Origin: Tilletiaria anomala UBC 951
Taxonomy: Eukaryota; Basidiomycota; Exobasidiomycetes; Georgefischeriales; Tilletiariaceae
Length of the DNA: 64,000 bases
Reading direction: 5' to 3'
Assembly (NCBI RefSeq): GCF_000711695.1
Contig: NW_013546917.1
Location: 1 to 64,000 of the forward strand
This document shows, piece after piece, positions 45,158-58,290 of this stretch; the first letter of the stretch is position 1; each line of letters opens with the position of its first letter. The position numbers and the translations under genes are program-made. The notes below the pieces were generated by a model. The model did not search any database, was not told the DNA's origin, and worked only from the letters and a program-made list of their open reading frames with translations.

Positions 45158-48100
45158 TCATACAAGAGGGATGTCGCGCACGAAACTCAAGGTTCCGAGA
45201 TTGAAGTCAAGCAGGTCCAACACCCGGGCGCTCTCGAGGTGCTGTTGCACGATGAGTGCACGAATCGAATGACGAAGAGCTGTCGCCTCTTCGCTGGACT
45301 CGTTCACATCGTCCCCGTCAGTGCCCATGGGAGTGTCACCACTCAGCTCCTGGGTCGCGAGGGTGACTCCATTGGCGATCAGAAGATCGGAGTGGATCTG
45401 CAAGAAGACCCGGAGCATCGCTTGCACAGCTTCGAAGTCGAGGTGCGCCTGCAGTCGAAGTGTCATCACATCGATAAAGAGGCGCAGATCGTCAAAGCTT
45501 GCAAGCGAGCGTATCTCAGCATCGAGGGCCGGCGGTGTGAGAGCGTGTACGTAGTAGAAGAAAGAGGAGGCTAGAAATGACAATGCATTAGCGTGCAACT
45601 CGTCATACCACGTCCAGAACAACATACCATCATTGGCTTGGTTGGCCTTTTGAAGCCGTTTGACAAAGTCGCTCTCGAAGCTGAGATCGGCCCCAGACAG
45701 CAGCCTTGCACCCTCTTTACCCTTCTTGTTGGCCGCAGGTTGCTTCGCATTTGTATCGAATTCGAAGGTAGTGCCAGCCACTTGAGGGAGGAAGAATGGA
45801 GCCTTCTCGGGCTGCTTAGGCGGCTCGACGGGTTTGTCTCTCTTCTTGATGATGTCCAGATTGATCAATGTAAGCCAGCGAGAGCGTGGCATGGTACTGA
45901 GCGTGGTCAGCGCCCCTTCAGTGGATCTGTTGTTTTGATCTGCGAACAGCTGCGGTGGCGAAGTGTAGATTTGCATGACGTCTACCCCTTCAGCTTCCTC
46001 GTCGGCGACCAGCTCTTGCGCACCGCTGTCTCCTTGAAGCGAAGGCATAGACACAACCCCTTCTGCGTCACCATCCGCTACTTCTGCTAGCTCGTCCAGC
46101 CCACGGAGGGCAACAGACGAGAATTGTGCTTTGTTGGCCCACAGGTACACCCCGATGCTGTCAACATGGGCTGTAGCGAGGAAGTCCAGTGAAGGTGACA
46201 TGCTCAGACTCGTGGCGACGCTCGGCGTCTTGAATGTGTCGACGAGAGTCGCAGTGGGGATGTCGAACGTGCGAACGACGCTGTCCATCGAGGTCGTAAT
46301 GAGCCAGCGCGCATCGGAAGAAATGCAGAGATCGAGAACGCGTCCCCTGAAGCCAGAGAACTCACGTACCACCCTGCGTGTTTCGATGTCCACAAGCAGG
46401 ACTGTCAGGTCATCGCAAGCAACGGCCAGCAGATTAGAATCTTGGTGTAGGTAGACAGTCGAAGGGGAGCTCTCCAGTGGAAGAGTAGCGATCAGATCGG
46501 TGGTGTAAAAGTCGAAAAAGTGCAGGGTCCCTTCGAGAGTAGCGGCTACGCAGATGCGGTTTCTTGCGTCGCTCGCTACTCCAGTGACTCTGTTGCCTCT
46601 TCCAATTCGTGCAGCCTCCTCAGCGGCAGCACGCTTCTTGCCAGGCGGTAGCATTCTCGCTCTCTGCAAAGCCGCCCCATCGATTGCACGCGTGTCGTAT
46701 GTTCTACGATGGATCCCACTTTGCATATTGTAGCACTCCACCTTACCAAGGCTGGTGCCAACCAGGCCAAAGTTTCCGCATGCTGTCACGCAGCCCACAC
46801 GTGCCTCCGCAGCTGCGGCAGTTTTGTCTGGCACAGCAGCCAATGCGTGCTTGCTCATACGCTTGTCTCTTACGGTCCACGTGCGCGCATGCTGTATCCC
46901 AGCGTGCGTCGTGATCACGTCGTCCCAGTCACGGGACCGTGTCATGCTGAACGCGAGGGACGTCATAGGGGGCAGCTTGAGAGAGGTGATATCTACGGAG
47001 AGCTGCGCAGATTTTTTCGCAAGCGAGCCTAGAGGATCGTGCAGGGAGCAAGGATGTTAGGCACTCAATGGAGAACTGAGCTCTAGGTTGTAGCGCTTAC
47101 CTTGACTCAGCTCAAAGCTCCTGCTGTCCCGCACAACGCTCAGGCAGCGCAGGCTTCTGTCCCTACTCGCAGTAAGGATGTTCTTGCCGTCATCACCATA
47201 GTGTCTGACCAGATGCGGAGGCGCATGGTGGCCACTCCTGCTTCGGAGCAAGCGCGGAGGCACGCCTGCACTTCCGTTCACAGAGCCAGCAGCAAGTGAG
47301 CCAGGCGCATTTGACTCGATGGCATCAGCGTCATCGAAGAACCATTGTTTGTACGAGTTGTCCGCAGACGAGCTAATCAGGAGCGCTTGTCCGGGCACAA
47401 ACTGCAGCCCACCGATAGGCGCGTCGTGCGCAGCGCGGATGACGTGCGCAAGTCGCGCGGGTCGTGCACGGACTTTATTCTGCTGCTCGCTAGCGGAATC
47501 GGCTTGATCTTGGCCTGCCGTGTCCACAGAAGAGTCAAGCGAAAAGATGCTGATGTTGCCGCTCGTACCGCCTACAGCGATGCTGTGCTGGTTTCCATCT
47601 GTCCTAAAGCTGATCGCATCGCGACTGAGAACGCCTCCTACAAGGCTGACGTGGCCATTCTGCAAGTCTTGCTTGCCTTCTGCAGCCGCGATCTTCATTC
47701 GAAATACTGGCTCATCGAGACGAACATCATGCAAGAGCACATGCCCGCTAGCAAAACCAATGCCGATGATATCGATAGCGGGACTTTGCACGAGTGCAAC
47801 GACTTGCGTCCCTGGTCCAATCGGAGCGTCGCCGGGAGTGTGTTGATGCGAATGATCGGCATGCGTGTAGAGATTAGATCGGCCGTCAAAGTGATGAATG
47901 AGCTGACCGGTCCGGATATTCCAAAGCTGCAGACTACCGTCTGAGAAGCCGAGCAAAACCTTGTTTAGGTAGGTGGCGGGGTGCAAGATCGCCGTGGCGG
48001 TTCGGTCTGCATTATTGATGACGAATGGGTCGTCCGACCGACTCTTGCTCGCAGAGGGCAAGGGGATTGACGAGGCGGATAGGTTGACGCGTCGCAAAAG

Positions 48101-49030
48101 CTGGGTTGTCAAGAGATTCCAGACAAAAAGAGCGCTTCCATCAGCTGAAAGCGCGCAGATGGTGTCGCCAAAGACGATCATGCGAGCCAACTTGGTGGGA
48201 GAGTGGGGAATATCGTCGTCCGGGTACAGCAGGTTGCGTCCTCCTCCCTGCGCCTCTCCATCGTTCATCTCATCATCGCTGCTGCTCTCATCTTCCGCTT
48301 CGCTGTTTGAGGAAGAACCTGACGAAGACGAGGCTCCCTTGCCTCCGTTGTTGTCCGCCGTCCGCGGCAGCTTCCGTTGCCTTTGATCCTTACGCAACCA
48401 CGTGTCGTACCTGGCGACCTCCCGCGCGCGCACGAAGCGCCTAATGCTGCCTCCGGCATAGCAGACGAGTAAGCTATCGGGGCTCGTGCTCGTCGCCATG
48501 GCGACAATCTTGCCTCCTCCATCGTGCGTAGCTGGCGCGGGTGGACCGACAAAAAGCAGCCGCATGTGCATCGCGTCCCACATGGCCCATGTGTCACCAG
48601 AGCCTTGCTGCTTGCGAGCGTTGGATGAAGATGATGATAAGCTGGAAGAAGAAGAGGATGATCCCTCCAGGCAGGTGATGATGTTGATATCTGGAGTAGT
48701 TGCATCTTTGCCGCCGTGACGGACTTGCAGCGCGAACGGCACACCGTTGCTGATGAATCCCAGGGCGCGAAACGGCACAAAGATACGGGACGATCCCGAG
48801 ACGACACGAGACTTTTTTACGGCTAATGACGACGCTGGGGCAATTTCATTTGATGAAGCCCTTTCTGATTTTGCCTTTTTAGCCATCGCCTTCTCTGCGT
48901 CGCTGACTGAGATTGTCGAGCTTGCTTTTCCTTTGCCCTTGTCGCTAGACTTTGACTTGCTGTTGGCATTGCCCTCGCTTGGCGCCGCTTTCCCGGGCGT
49001 CATCTCCGTCTTTTTGCTCTTGACCGACAT
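45158..49030 (-). CDS. UTP21: SSU processome WD40 protein Utp21 (WDR36)
   Basis: Exons are 49030-47101 and 47028-45158 (1266 residues; a Gly codon is split). It is a UtpB subunit in the U3 snoRNP, needed for 18S rRNA maturation in the nucleolus. Two WD40 propellers are visible, with units such as VLLGFSDGSLQLWNIRTGQL, VDIIGIGFASGHVLLHDVR, FVPGQALLISSSADNSYKQW and NILTASRDRSLRCLSVV. After the intron come the characteristic DDVITTHAGIQHARTWTVRD, CVTACGNFGLVGTSLGKVEC, DARWLITTSMDSVVRTFDIP and the C-terminal Utp21 domain (DFVKRLQKANQANDGMLFWT onward). It is longer than yeast Utp21 (about 940 residues) because of a Lys/Ser-rich N-terminus and a Ser/Asp/Glu-rich insert near residues 225-260. It shares a 392-base divergent promoter with HAS1. 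Confidence 0.96.
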
Positions 49031-49422
49031 TGTGTCTTCTGGCGTTGGTCCGCACCATGAAGTTCTTTAAGGGCTGGTCAACAACAATAACAACCTAAGC
49101 TCTCGCAGGCATGCTATGCACATCCTATGTGTATTTGGAGAGATGCCATTGACAGAAATTTGGAAGCGCTGAAGCGCGGAACGCGGAACTCAACTTTCTC
49201 CAAATTTTTGCCGGCGCCAGATCAGTGTCTTACGTAAGCAGTTTTTGCCGTTCGACCAAAAATGTAGTACATTCGCCTCTGGCCAGATGCCCGCGACATA
49301 GCTGATAGCAATCTGTTTTGGGGCTCTTTCCTTTGCAGACTGACACTTCGAAGCGACTTTTCTGAGCCTAGAGAAGCACAGCAGCTCGCACTCGATCAAG
49401 CAGACCTTGCTGAGCTTGAAGA
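49031..49422. promoter_or_regulatory. Shared divergent promoter of UTP21 and HAS1
   Basis: Only 392 bases separate the start codons of two ribosome-assembly genes. An AAATTTTT core at 49202-49209 resembles the RRPE element (AAAATTTT type) that co-regulates such genes in yeasts, and a further aaattt lies at 49157-49162. No clear PAC element was seen. Joint control is inference. Confidence 0.6.
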
Positions 49423-51555
49423 ATGGATGCGGAGAAGCAGCTGGCAGCTCAGCTGGCCGCCGACGTGGCGGAGGCCGAAGCAGCCCGAGCTCAGGCTGGG
49501 CCGTCTAGCCAGCCCGATGGGTCGAGCAAGACCGACAAGAAGCGAAACAGCAAGGAGAGTGGGGCGATCGACAGCCATGGTGGAGCAGTGAAGGAGGAGG
49601 ATGGACTAGGCAAAGCAGTGGCAGCCTCTGCCCCTGCCGCTCTTCGGCAGCCGTTCTCTTCATTAGACCTTACGCCGGCTTCAACCAAGGGGATCAGCGC
49701 CATGGGTTTCAGCACGATGACAGAAGTGCAAGCTCGCTGCATCCCGCCATTGCTGGCCGGAAAGGACGTGCTTGGTGCCGCGCAGACAGGCTCGGGGAAG
49801 ACGCTTGCGTTCCTGATCCCAGCCATCGAGCTCCTACACCGGCTCAAGTTCAAGCCGCGCAACGGGACAGGGGCTATCATTCTCTCACCGACGCGCGAGC
49901 TGGCGCTGCAAATCTTTGGCGTCGCGAAAGAGCTCATCACGGCCGGTGGACACTCTCAGACGTTTGGCATCATCATGGGCGGGGCCAATCGGAAGAACGA
50001 GGCGGACAAGCTGCAAAAAGGCGTCAACCTAATCATTGCGACGCCTGGTCGCTTGCTGGATCACCTGCAGAACACCAAGGGGTTTCTCGTCAACAATCTG
50101 AAAGCACTCTGCATCGATGAAGCGGATCGGATCCTTGAGATTGGATTCGAAGATGAGATGCGCCAGATCATTAAACTCTTGCCGAATGGTACGCTCGCAT
50201 CGGATTTAGGCGTGCGCTTGCTCGCGGAGGTTGGCTGACACTCCTTTTATTGTGCGGATTGCAGAGAACCGACAGTCCATGCTCTTCTCGGCCACGCAGA
50301 CGACGAAAGTGCAGGACTTGGCACGCATTTCGCTGCGCCCTGGCCCACTGTACATAAACGTACACGCCGACCTGGCAGCGTCGACAGTGTCACGGTTGGA
50401 GCAGGGCTACGTTGTCTGTGACAGCGATAAGCGCTTCTTGCTTCTGTTCACCTTCCTCAAGAAGAACAAGAACAAGAAGGTGATCGTGTTCATGAGCAGC
50501 TGCAATAGCGTGAAGTACCATGGCGAGCTGCTCAATTACATTGATGTACCTGTTCTCGACCTACACGTGAGTGATTGTCTTGTCGCTGGAAACTCTGCTC
50601 TTTCCCCATGCGCTGACCGACATGCTTTTCCTTCATCTACAGGGCAAGCAAAAGCAACAGAAACGGACAAATACCTTCTTTGAATTCTGCAATGCACCTT
50701 CCGGCACGCTGCTATGTACAGACGTTGCTGCACGTGGCCTCGATATCCCGAAAGTTGACTGGATCATTCAGTTTGACCCGCCTGATGACCCGAGGTGCGC
50801 AAGTTCTAATGGCTTTTCGTGTGTGTGTGTGTGTGTGTTTTGTCTACCTGCTGATGCCAGCTTCCAACGCTGTTGTTGCTCTCAGGGACTACATCCACCG
50901 CGTCGGGCGCACTGCGCGTGCGGGTAAGGCGGGCAAGTCCCTGCTATTCCTGCTACCGTCGGAGCTGGGCTTCCTGCGGTTCCTCAAGGTAGCCAAGGTG
51001 CCGCTGAACGAGTACACGTTCCCTCTGAACAAGGTCGCCAATGTGCAGGGCCAGTTGGAGAAGCTGATCGGCAAGAACTACTACCTGCACCAGAGCGCGC
51101 GCGACGGGTACCGAAGCTACCTGCAGGCATATGGTAGCTACAGCCTGAAGCGCATATTTGACGTACACGCACTCGACCTCGCCAAGGTCGGCAGGGCGTT
51201 CGGGTTCGCCGTGCCGCCCAAGGTCAACCTCAGTATCGGCGCGGGGCTCAAGGGCGCCGCTGGTGCTGGTGCAAAGGGCTCGGGCAAGCGCAAGGAGATT
51301 GGTGCAGATGATGATGAGGAGGAGGATGGCGAGGACAACGATGCCGGGGACGTGTCGGAGGAGCGTCGTAAGCGTGCAAGGAAGGCACACGGCGAGCGGG
51401 CAGGTAGTGATGGCAAGACGCGGCATCCGCACCAGTCCAATGGGCTCTCTTCTTCAGGGCATGGAGCAGCAGCAGCGGGTCAAAAGAGGGTAGTTAGTGG
51501 TGGTGCTGCTGGTGGAAAAGGCAAGAACAAGAAGGCACCGCAGTGGAGTCGATGA
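49423..51555 (+). CDS. HAS1: DEAD-box RNA helicase Has1 (DDX18)
   Basis: Four exons: 49423-50188, 50265-50566, 50643-50794 and 50886-51555 (629 residues). It is an ATP-dependent RNA helicase of the nucleolus, acting in both 40S and 60S assembly and in snoRNA release. All motifs are present: Q-motif region ([19 protein letters not shown]), [37 protein letters not shown] in [20 protein letters not shown] in [38 protein letters not shown] and [10 protein letters not shown]. The Has1-type C-terminal part follows ([40 protein letters not shown]), then a basic and acidic low-complexity tail. The N-terminus is Ala/Gln-rich. Intron 3 contains a GT microsatellite. All phases agree. Confidence 0.97.
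50819..50837 (+). repeat. GT microsatellite inside HAS1 intron 3
   Basis: About nine GT units lie within the 91-base third intron of HAS1, 24 bases after the donor. Length variation would not alter the protein. Confidence 0.9.
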
Positions 51556-52822
51556 GGAGGAGAGCTTCAAGTGGCGGCTGCAGCGGAGGCGTTGTGACAT
51601 TTCCTCTTCTTGTGATTGTAGCGCAGCAAAAGATTGATTGTGGATATTTGGTTGTACAACAATAGTTCGATCTGTTGCTCCAGCAGCACGACGGACGCAT
51701 CACGGGCGGCTGCGGGTCTGCTTGGACAATGAGTACGTGTCTGTGCACTGGAAGCTGAATGAGGATGTGCTGAAGCAGCAACTTTGCGCCAGCAGTTCAG
51801 TGCAGGACAGCGCTATTGGGCGGATTATGTCTTCACCGTAGACGACGCGTTGTTCGACGGCGCATGCTGGAGGCGGGGGGTTGTGTAGCCGGCCAGCCAC
51901 GCAGAATGCCAACAGCTGTAGGAAGACGAGGAAAAGGGTTGGCTCGTAGCTGGTGTCCGCGCTGCCCTCCACGTGCATAGTCTATCTAGTATAGCATCCA
52001 TGCATGGCATCGAAGAAAGAGAGGCTGCCGAGACACGGCCGCGCTCGTTTCCTCTCCTCTCTGCAGGCACTTCACGGACGGAAAAAGATGTTGCCCGCTC
52101 GTGGCCATCCCGGGACAGTGGACTACAGTGGCTGATGACTGCGACACGCTGACTGTCATTTCATGAACGAGCGGGGTACTGTTGAGTGGGCAGCAGCAGC
52201 AGCACATCCATCGCTCGCATCTTCTCTCATCGATTGGACAGGTTCCGAGAATAGGATGGATGAGACTGTGCAGACTGCAGCAACACATGCGGTGCGGGCA
52301 CAGTGTGTAGCAAACCACGAGCTCCAGCACAGCACCCGCGCGCGCCGAGCCCCCAAGCCATGCATTACGTAATATGTGGCAAGTGTGTGCACGCGCCGCC
52401 TCCTTTCTTTTATTGCGCGTCCTTTGTGAGCTGCTAAACAAGGAAATGAGTGGCGCAATGGCCCATCCCCCTATACACTTATATCTTGTTACGACGCACC
52501 GCACCCTCATCAATCGTGTTCACTTTGTGGGAGGGGCTTGCCAGCAGGTCACATACGGCAATATCTTCGCTCACTCTCGCCTGCCAACCGCACCGCCTCA
52601 CCTCTTTTCTCACAGCCGCCGCACGTTGGGGCCATCCTCTCGTGGACCCGGCGCTTCTCCACGTCGCTCGCCCCGCCCCCCACCCCCACCCCCGGCATTG
52701 TTGTTGGTCGGCGTGTCGGAGCTGCGACATCAATTACCAGGTATAGCCCGCGTTGCACCCTTCTCCTTTCCTCGTTCTCAACATCACTGTCACCATTACT
52801 TGTTCGTGTAAACTGCAGCAGC
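51556..52822. other. Intergenic region, 1.27 kb
   Basis: This is the 3' flank of HAS1 and the promoter and leader of the NDR kinase gene. The last 300 bases are pyrimidine-rich, and the kinase frame is open upstream to 52538 without conserved features, so it is read as leader. No RNA gene or transposon is seen. Confidence 0.45.
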
Positions 52823-55800
52823 ATGGCCGCCGCTTCTCCCCGCCCCGGCGGCGCTCGGCCCTTGCCGCAGCCCATGACAGCCCAGGGACGGCCCCTGTCC
52901 CCCTACTCCCATTACCACGACAACCAGCAGCAGCAGCAGCAGCAACAGCAACAGCAGCAGCAGCAGCACGAAGCGGCATGGTATGAGCACGAAGAGCGCA
53001 TGCGTCCCAGCTATATCCACGCACTGCCGCCCCATCACCAGCTGCTGCTGCTGCATTTTCAGCAGCAACAACAGCAGCGACAGCAATCGTTCCCTGCTGG
53101 CGTTGGTGTTGATGCAAATGTCGCCGCAGGCTTACGGCCCCCACTGAGCCCGTCGGCCCGCTACCGGCAGCAGCAGCAATACTTTTCCAATATCCCTCCC
53201 AGCGCAGCAGCACATGCTTCGCCCTCTGCCGCCTCCTCCAGCGCGTATGTTGCCCCGGCCCAACCTGGCGAATACGCTTTCCCACAACAACAGCAGCAGC
53301 AGCAGCAATTCCCTGCTGGCGCGCCGCGCAGCTACGGCCCCGCGTCGTCGAACCCGCACCGCAACTCGTTCACCGGCGGGCTCGCCGCGTTCGCGAGCAA
53401 CCCCGGCAGCAGGCTCCGGCGCCACAGCAACACCAACGCCAACAATCTCGCCATGCCTGGCCAGCAGCAGCAGGGACAAGGCGCGCAAGACGCCAGCTGG
53501 ACACGCGGCGGTGGACAGGGGAACAAAGGGAGCGCTTTCATGGTGCGCTTTCATTCAGTCTTGCTGCTCCTGTTTGTGCGTGACTGACGAAGCATCTCTT
53601 CCCTCTCGTCGGACCTCAGCACAAGGGCTTCTGGGATATCATGGCGCTCGCCGCGAACCCGGCCTCGCCGCTTTCCTCTCCGTCGCGCCTGGCGCCTCCG
53701 CGCTTCCCGGACGCCGAAGGCGGCAGCGGCTCGCGCCCGTCGTCCCCGTCGAAGCTGAAGGCGACGTTCAGCAAGGCAACAGGTGCGCTACGGCGCCGCA
53801 GCGCCAACCTCAATGTCCCTGGTGGAGGAAACGCCACCACCAACAATAACACTTTTGCTGCGGACTTGTCGCTCGTCGGCGGCGCCGGCGGCGAGGAGCT
53901 CATCGGCGGGCCGATCTTCGACATGGTCCCGCCGCACCAGCAAGCGAGGGGCAACTCGAGACCGGCGACGCCAACCAGCTACCAACAACAACACCAGCAT
54001 CAAGGCGCCGGCTTGCACGCGCCTCAACTACAGCACCCGCACCTCTCCTCCGCGGCGAGTGGCCACTCGTTGGCACAGCCACTGCACATGCCATCATGGA
54101 CCGGCGCCGGCGCCGGCCTAGCTGCGCCGCAGCCGGTGCGTGCGACAAAGAAGCGCATCAGCATTGACATGGTTGGTGCGCCGCAAGTGGGCACGTTTGT
54201 GCATGCCGCACATGCGAGCGACGCGGACCAGGCTGAGGCGATCCTGCGGCGCTGGTCGCGCGAGCCGCTCGGCGTCGGCAAGATCGCTGACCCCAACTGG
54301 GACTGGGTCGCGCCGCTCAAGGACGCAGTGCGCAGCCGTCAGGCGCGCAGCCAGGCCGAGGCCATCGCGCAGATCCAGGCCGCGCTGCATGCGGATGAGA
54401 GCGCCATCCTCGACAACAGCGGCAGCAGAGGCGACGCTGGCGTTGCATGCGCAGCCGGCGCGGCAGCACATCCGGCGACCCAGCGCGCGCCGCTGCAAGT
54501 CGTCAATGGCGTTCCGAGCAACTTGTCTACAGCCAGTAGCGTCGCGACGCTTGCCGCCTCCACCGTCGGCGGCAGCGCCGCTGGGCAACAGGGTGCCAGC
54601 GCGCCGCAGAGCCCCGTGCGGGCTTTTGCTGGTATGAGCATTGCCGAGGAGGCGTCACAGGCTGGGCCTCTTCCCCAACAGCAGCAGCAGCAAAGCTACG
54701 ACGTCTTTGGCCCACAGTGCACCGCCTCGCCTAGTGGGCGCAAGCCAGTTCCTAGCCCCGGCGCTGCAGGAGCTCAGCAAGGATCCGCGACAACATCACC
54801 ATCAGCACTAGGCTCACCGCGCCGCCTCGTGCCGCCCCCCATGCCTCCCATGCCGCGCACCAATTCGGCTGGAACGCTCGTGATCAATCCCTCGCCCGAG
54901 CAGCAGCAGCAAGCGCCGGACTACATGCGTTATAAGCCACCTGTATCGCCGGCCTCTGGCCAAGGCGACGCGGAGAAGAGAGCGAGCAGGTACGACGGCC
55001 TTCCAGGCGCTGCTGCTGGTCGCGCCGGCATGATGTCTGGCGGTATCGGCGCGCTGTTTGGTGCTCCCGACGCAGGCGTCGCTGCCCTAGAGCGGCCGCT
55101 GTCTACGGTCTTCCGCAATGAGAAAGCCGCAGGTGCCGGTGCTGTTGGATTCCCCGGCGGCGACGCGGCAGCAGAGGCAGCTGCAGCTGCAGGAGGCGAC
55201 GGTGCGCTGATACCGCTCGGCGCAAACGTCCGTCCGAGCCTGACGACGGTCGAGAAAAGTGTGGCGGCGAAGATCTACTTTGAGAACCTGTACTACGGTA
55301 TCCTGAAGAAGCCGCGCGCACGCGATACACGCCGGGCTGGCCTCGAGGCGGAGCTTGCCGCGCTGCGCATCTCGGATGCGGCCAAGGAGGCAATCCGCGC
55401 ACGCTGGATCGCCAACGAGACTGAGTACCTGCGCGACGTGCGCGCGCGTGTCAGCGCCAACAGCTTCAGCAAGCTCAAGACGATCGGCCATGGTGCCTTT
55501 GGCGTCGTCGCGCTCGTCCGCGAGCGCGGCACTGGCGAGCTGTTCGCGATGAAGCAGCTGCGCAAGGCCGACATGCTACGCAAGGGCCAGGAGGGCCACG
55601 TGCGAGCCGAGCGGGACCTCATGACGAGCGCCAGCGCCAGCGCCAGCGCAAAGTGGATCGTCAAGCTCGTGTACAGCTTCCAGGACGTCGACCACCTTTA
55701 TCTCATCATGTGAGCCTGCCCGTGGAGCCGTGTCTGACCGCTGAGAAACAGAGCGTGAGGGTCTGACCATGCTCTTTCTTCTTACATTTTGTGACTCGCG

Positions 55801-57261
55801 CGCATCTTTCCTTAGGGAATTCATGGGCGGTGGAGACCTGCTCAACCTGCTGATCGAAAAGGACATCTTCGAGGAGGACTTCGCGCGCTTTTACGTAGCC
55901 GAAATGATTCTCGCTATTCACGAGGCGCACCGCCTCGGATACATCCACCGCGACATCAAGCCAGACAACTTCCTCTTCACTTCTTCCGGCCACGTCAAGC
56001 TCGCCGACTTTGGCCTTTGCCAGAGCTTCCACTGGGCGCACGATGGCGCTTACTACGATCAGCAGCGCAAGCACCTCCTGCGCAAGCATGGAATTGACCT
56101 CGAGGATAACACTGCCGCCAAAAGGTGGGCGGCAGGCGGTGTTGGCGGAGCAGGCGGCGCGGTAGGCAGGTCCGTTCGACCAGCTGGAGGCAACCTCAAC
56201 GAGAAGGAGCTGCATGACATCATGAGCGACAGAAACGAGGATGGTACACCCATGACGCACGTGCTCACTTGGAGAGACAAGAACAAGAAGAAGATCGCTT
56301 ATTCTGTTGTTGGTGAGTGCGCCGTTACTTCCATGAAGGCTCTTTCAGCGAGGTCAGAGCTAATCATGCGCACGCTCCTCTGCAGGCACTAACAACTACA
56401 TGGCACCTGAAGTTCTGCGAGGTCTTGGCTACGACCAGTCGTGCGACTGGTGGTCGCTGGGCGTCATTGTCTTTGAGATGCTCTATGGCTACCCGCCCTT
56501 TGTCTCCAAGTCACGTCATTTGACGCGGCAGAAGATCTTGAACTGGCGCCAGACGCTCCGCTTCCCTCTCAAGCCGCGGGTCTCGAAAGACGCTCAGGAC
56601 TTTATCTCGCACCTCATCTGCGAAAAGGAAGATCGCCTCGGCAGCGCAGCGACCGCGTCTGTCTCCAGACCGAACTCAATCATCCAGGGAGCCCGTCGCT
56701 CTGGGTTTGCCGCAGGCAGTGGTGCAATAGGCGGCGTGAGCGGGCTGCAAGATGGCGTCGAGGAGCTCATGGCGCATCCGTGGTTCCGTACCGTCGACTG
56801 GGGCCACCTCCACCGCATGTCGCCGCCGTTCAAGCCGGCGCTCTCGCACCCCGGCGATACGAAGCACTTTGAGGACGACATTGACGACGAGCCGCTGCCG
56901 GCTCCCGGAGCGGCGGAAGGCGCCAACCCGGCAGCCGACCAGCCGCGCGATCCGATGCTGCGTGACAAGACTCATGGTCAGCACCTGCTCGAGATGAGGA
57001 AGCAGCTTGCATTTGTTGTGAGTAATGACCGAACGCGGCGCAGGTTGCTTCGATTTCCGTCGACCGTTCAAGTGTGACGTCCTTTTTTTCCGATTGCAGG
57101 GCTACACATTCAAATCGCCGAAGCACTTCGACCCGCGCACCCAGCTCGCGGACGTGGCTTCTATCGCCGCTGCCGAGCGCTCTGCGGGTATGACGCCCCA
57201 GAACAAGTACCTCGGCGAGCCCGCGAGTAGTGGTAGCCGTATCAGGAGCATGTCGATGTGA
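52823..57261 (+). CDS. CBK1: NDR/LATS-family kinase (Cbk1 / Ukc1)
   Basis: Five exons: 52823-53542, 53620-55709, 55816-56312, 56386-57017 and 57100-57261 (1366 residues). It is an AGC-type Ser/Thr kinase of the RAM morphogenesis network, controlling polarity and wall growth with a Mob2 partner; the smut relative is Ukc1. The first 770 residues are disordered, with several poly-Gln tracts. The Mob-binding region ([20 protein letters not shown]) is near 790. The kinase domain starts near 855: [35 protein letters not shown] and [10 protein letters not shown]. The family insert follows, here Gly/Ala-rich, then the basic auto-inhibitory stretch and activation Ser in [20 protein letters not shown]. 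The hydrophobic motif [15 protein letters not shown] (Thr at about 1316) is rebuilt across the last intron. It lies downstream of HAS1 on the same strand. Confidence 0.95.
52925..52968 (+). repeat. CAG/CAA repeat coding poly-Gln in CBK1
   Basis: About 14 Gln codons, mixed CAG and CAA, lie near residues 35-48 of the kinase. Similar shorter tracts occur at 53060-53090, 53283-53310 and 54678-54692. Confidence 0.9.
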
Positions 57262-58270
57262 AGACGCCCATCGAACGTACGTAGCATTCAGAATCAATAC
57301 TATTCAAGGGAGTTAATACCTGTTCATTACAATACGAGTTTACAAGCGAAACCCACAGTGCCTCTCTTCGCCATCCCTGAACCCAACCCAGCCAAGTCAC
57401 CCACTCCAACGAGCAAGATGAAATACTATGGCGCAAGCAGCTTGAGGCGACATCTCTTTCTTCTCAAGCGACGTGCACAGAATTGTTCCATCGTGCAGCA
57501 GTATCTTGCAGTATCTACGTCGAGCAATGTAATGCTAATTACTCGAAGAAAGCAGAATTATGGCCTGACGTGAAGCGGGCGGCGAACGGTCGGAAGTGAA
57601 ACTGTTCCAGAATGAGGAAGCAAGATGGAGGCGCTTGATGGGGGATGAAAGAGAAAAAGGGAACCCTGCTTCTGGGCAAGCCTTATTCTGACATTCAACC
57701 CGGTGAAGTGGTTGCTGTCGTCTCCGGCAGTCGCAATCCGGCTCTCGCTCTCCGGACACAACGCGCTGCCAACAGCAGCTTGCTAGAACAACAGTTTCAA
57801 CAGCCATCCTCTACGCTCATTCATCGCCATCCCTGGAGTCTGGACACCAATCCCACTGAACGGTTCCGTTCTGACGCACATTCCTTTAAGAATCACCTTG
57901 ATCGACACGAATTTGCTTGTGGTATGCATTCGAAGGGCTTACTCGATTGTGTGCCAGTCACGTGACAATACTGGCTTGACGTCACCCGAAGACTCACTCC
58001 TCAACTCATCCATCCTCGCGCGCTGTTAGCGCGTCCCGAGCGCTGGCGTGTCGTACACATGTCATCTTTAATTGTTGCCGGGCGCGGTTTGGCTGTGCTT
58101 CTGAACCTACAACCCAACATATGCTATGGGTGCAAGTGGCAATGTAAACGGGGTTGCCGGTGTTTGTGCCGACAATGTATGCTTGCTGCATTTAAACCAT
58201 CGTTGACGCTTCCCAAAACTGCTCGGATCTTCCAAGTGAGGGCCACAAGCTGAGGCACAGGAAGTGTCAT
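57262..58270. other. 3' flank of CBK1, no gene seen
   Basis: About 1 kb downstream of the kinase gene shows only short open frames without family features on either strand. No RNA gene or repeat is recognised. Confidence 0.4.
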
Positions 58271-58290
58271 TAAGCTGACGCTGCCGTCAC

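Noticed and set aside
53132-53554. Minus-strand open frames rich in Leu opposite the poly-Gln part of CBK1
   Set aside because: They arise because CAG repeats read as CTG (Leu) on the other strand; no independent gene.
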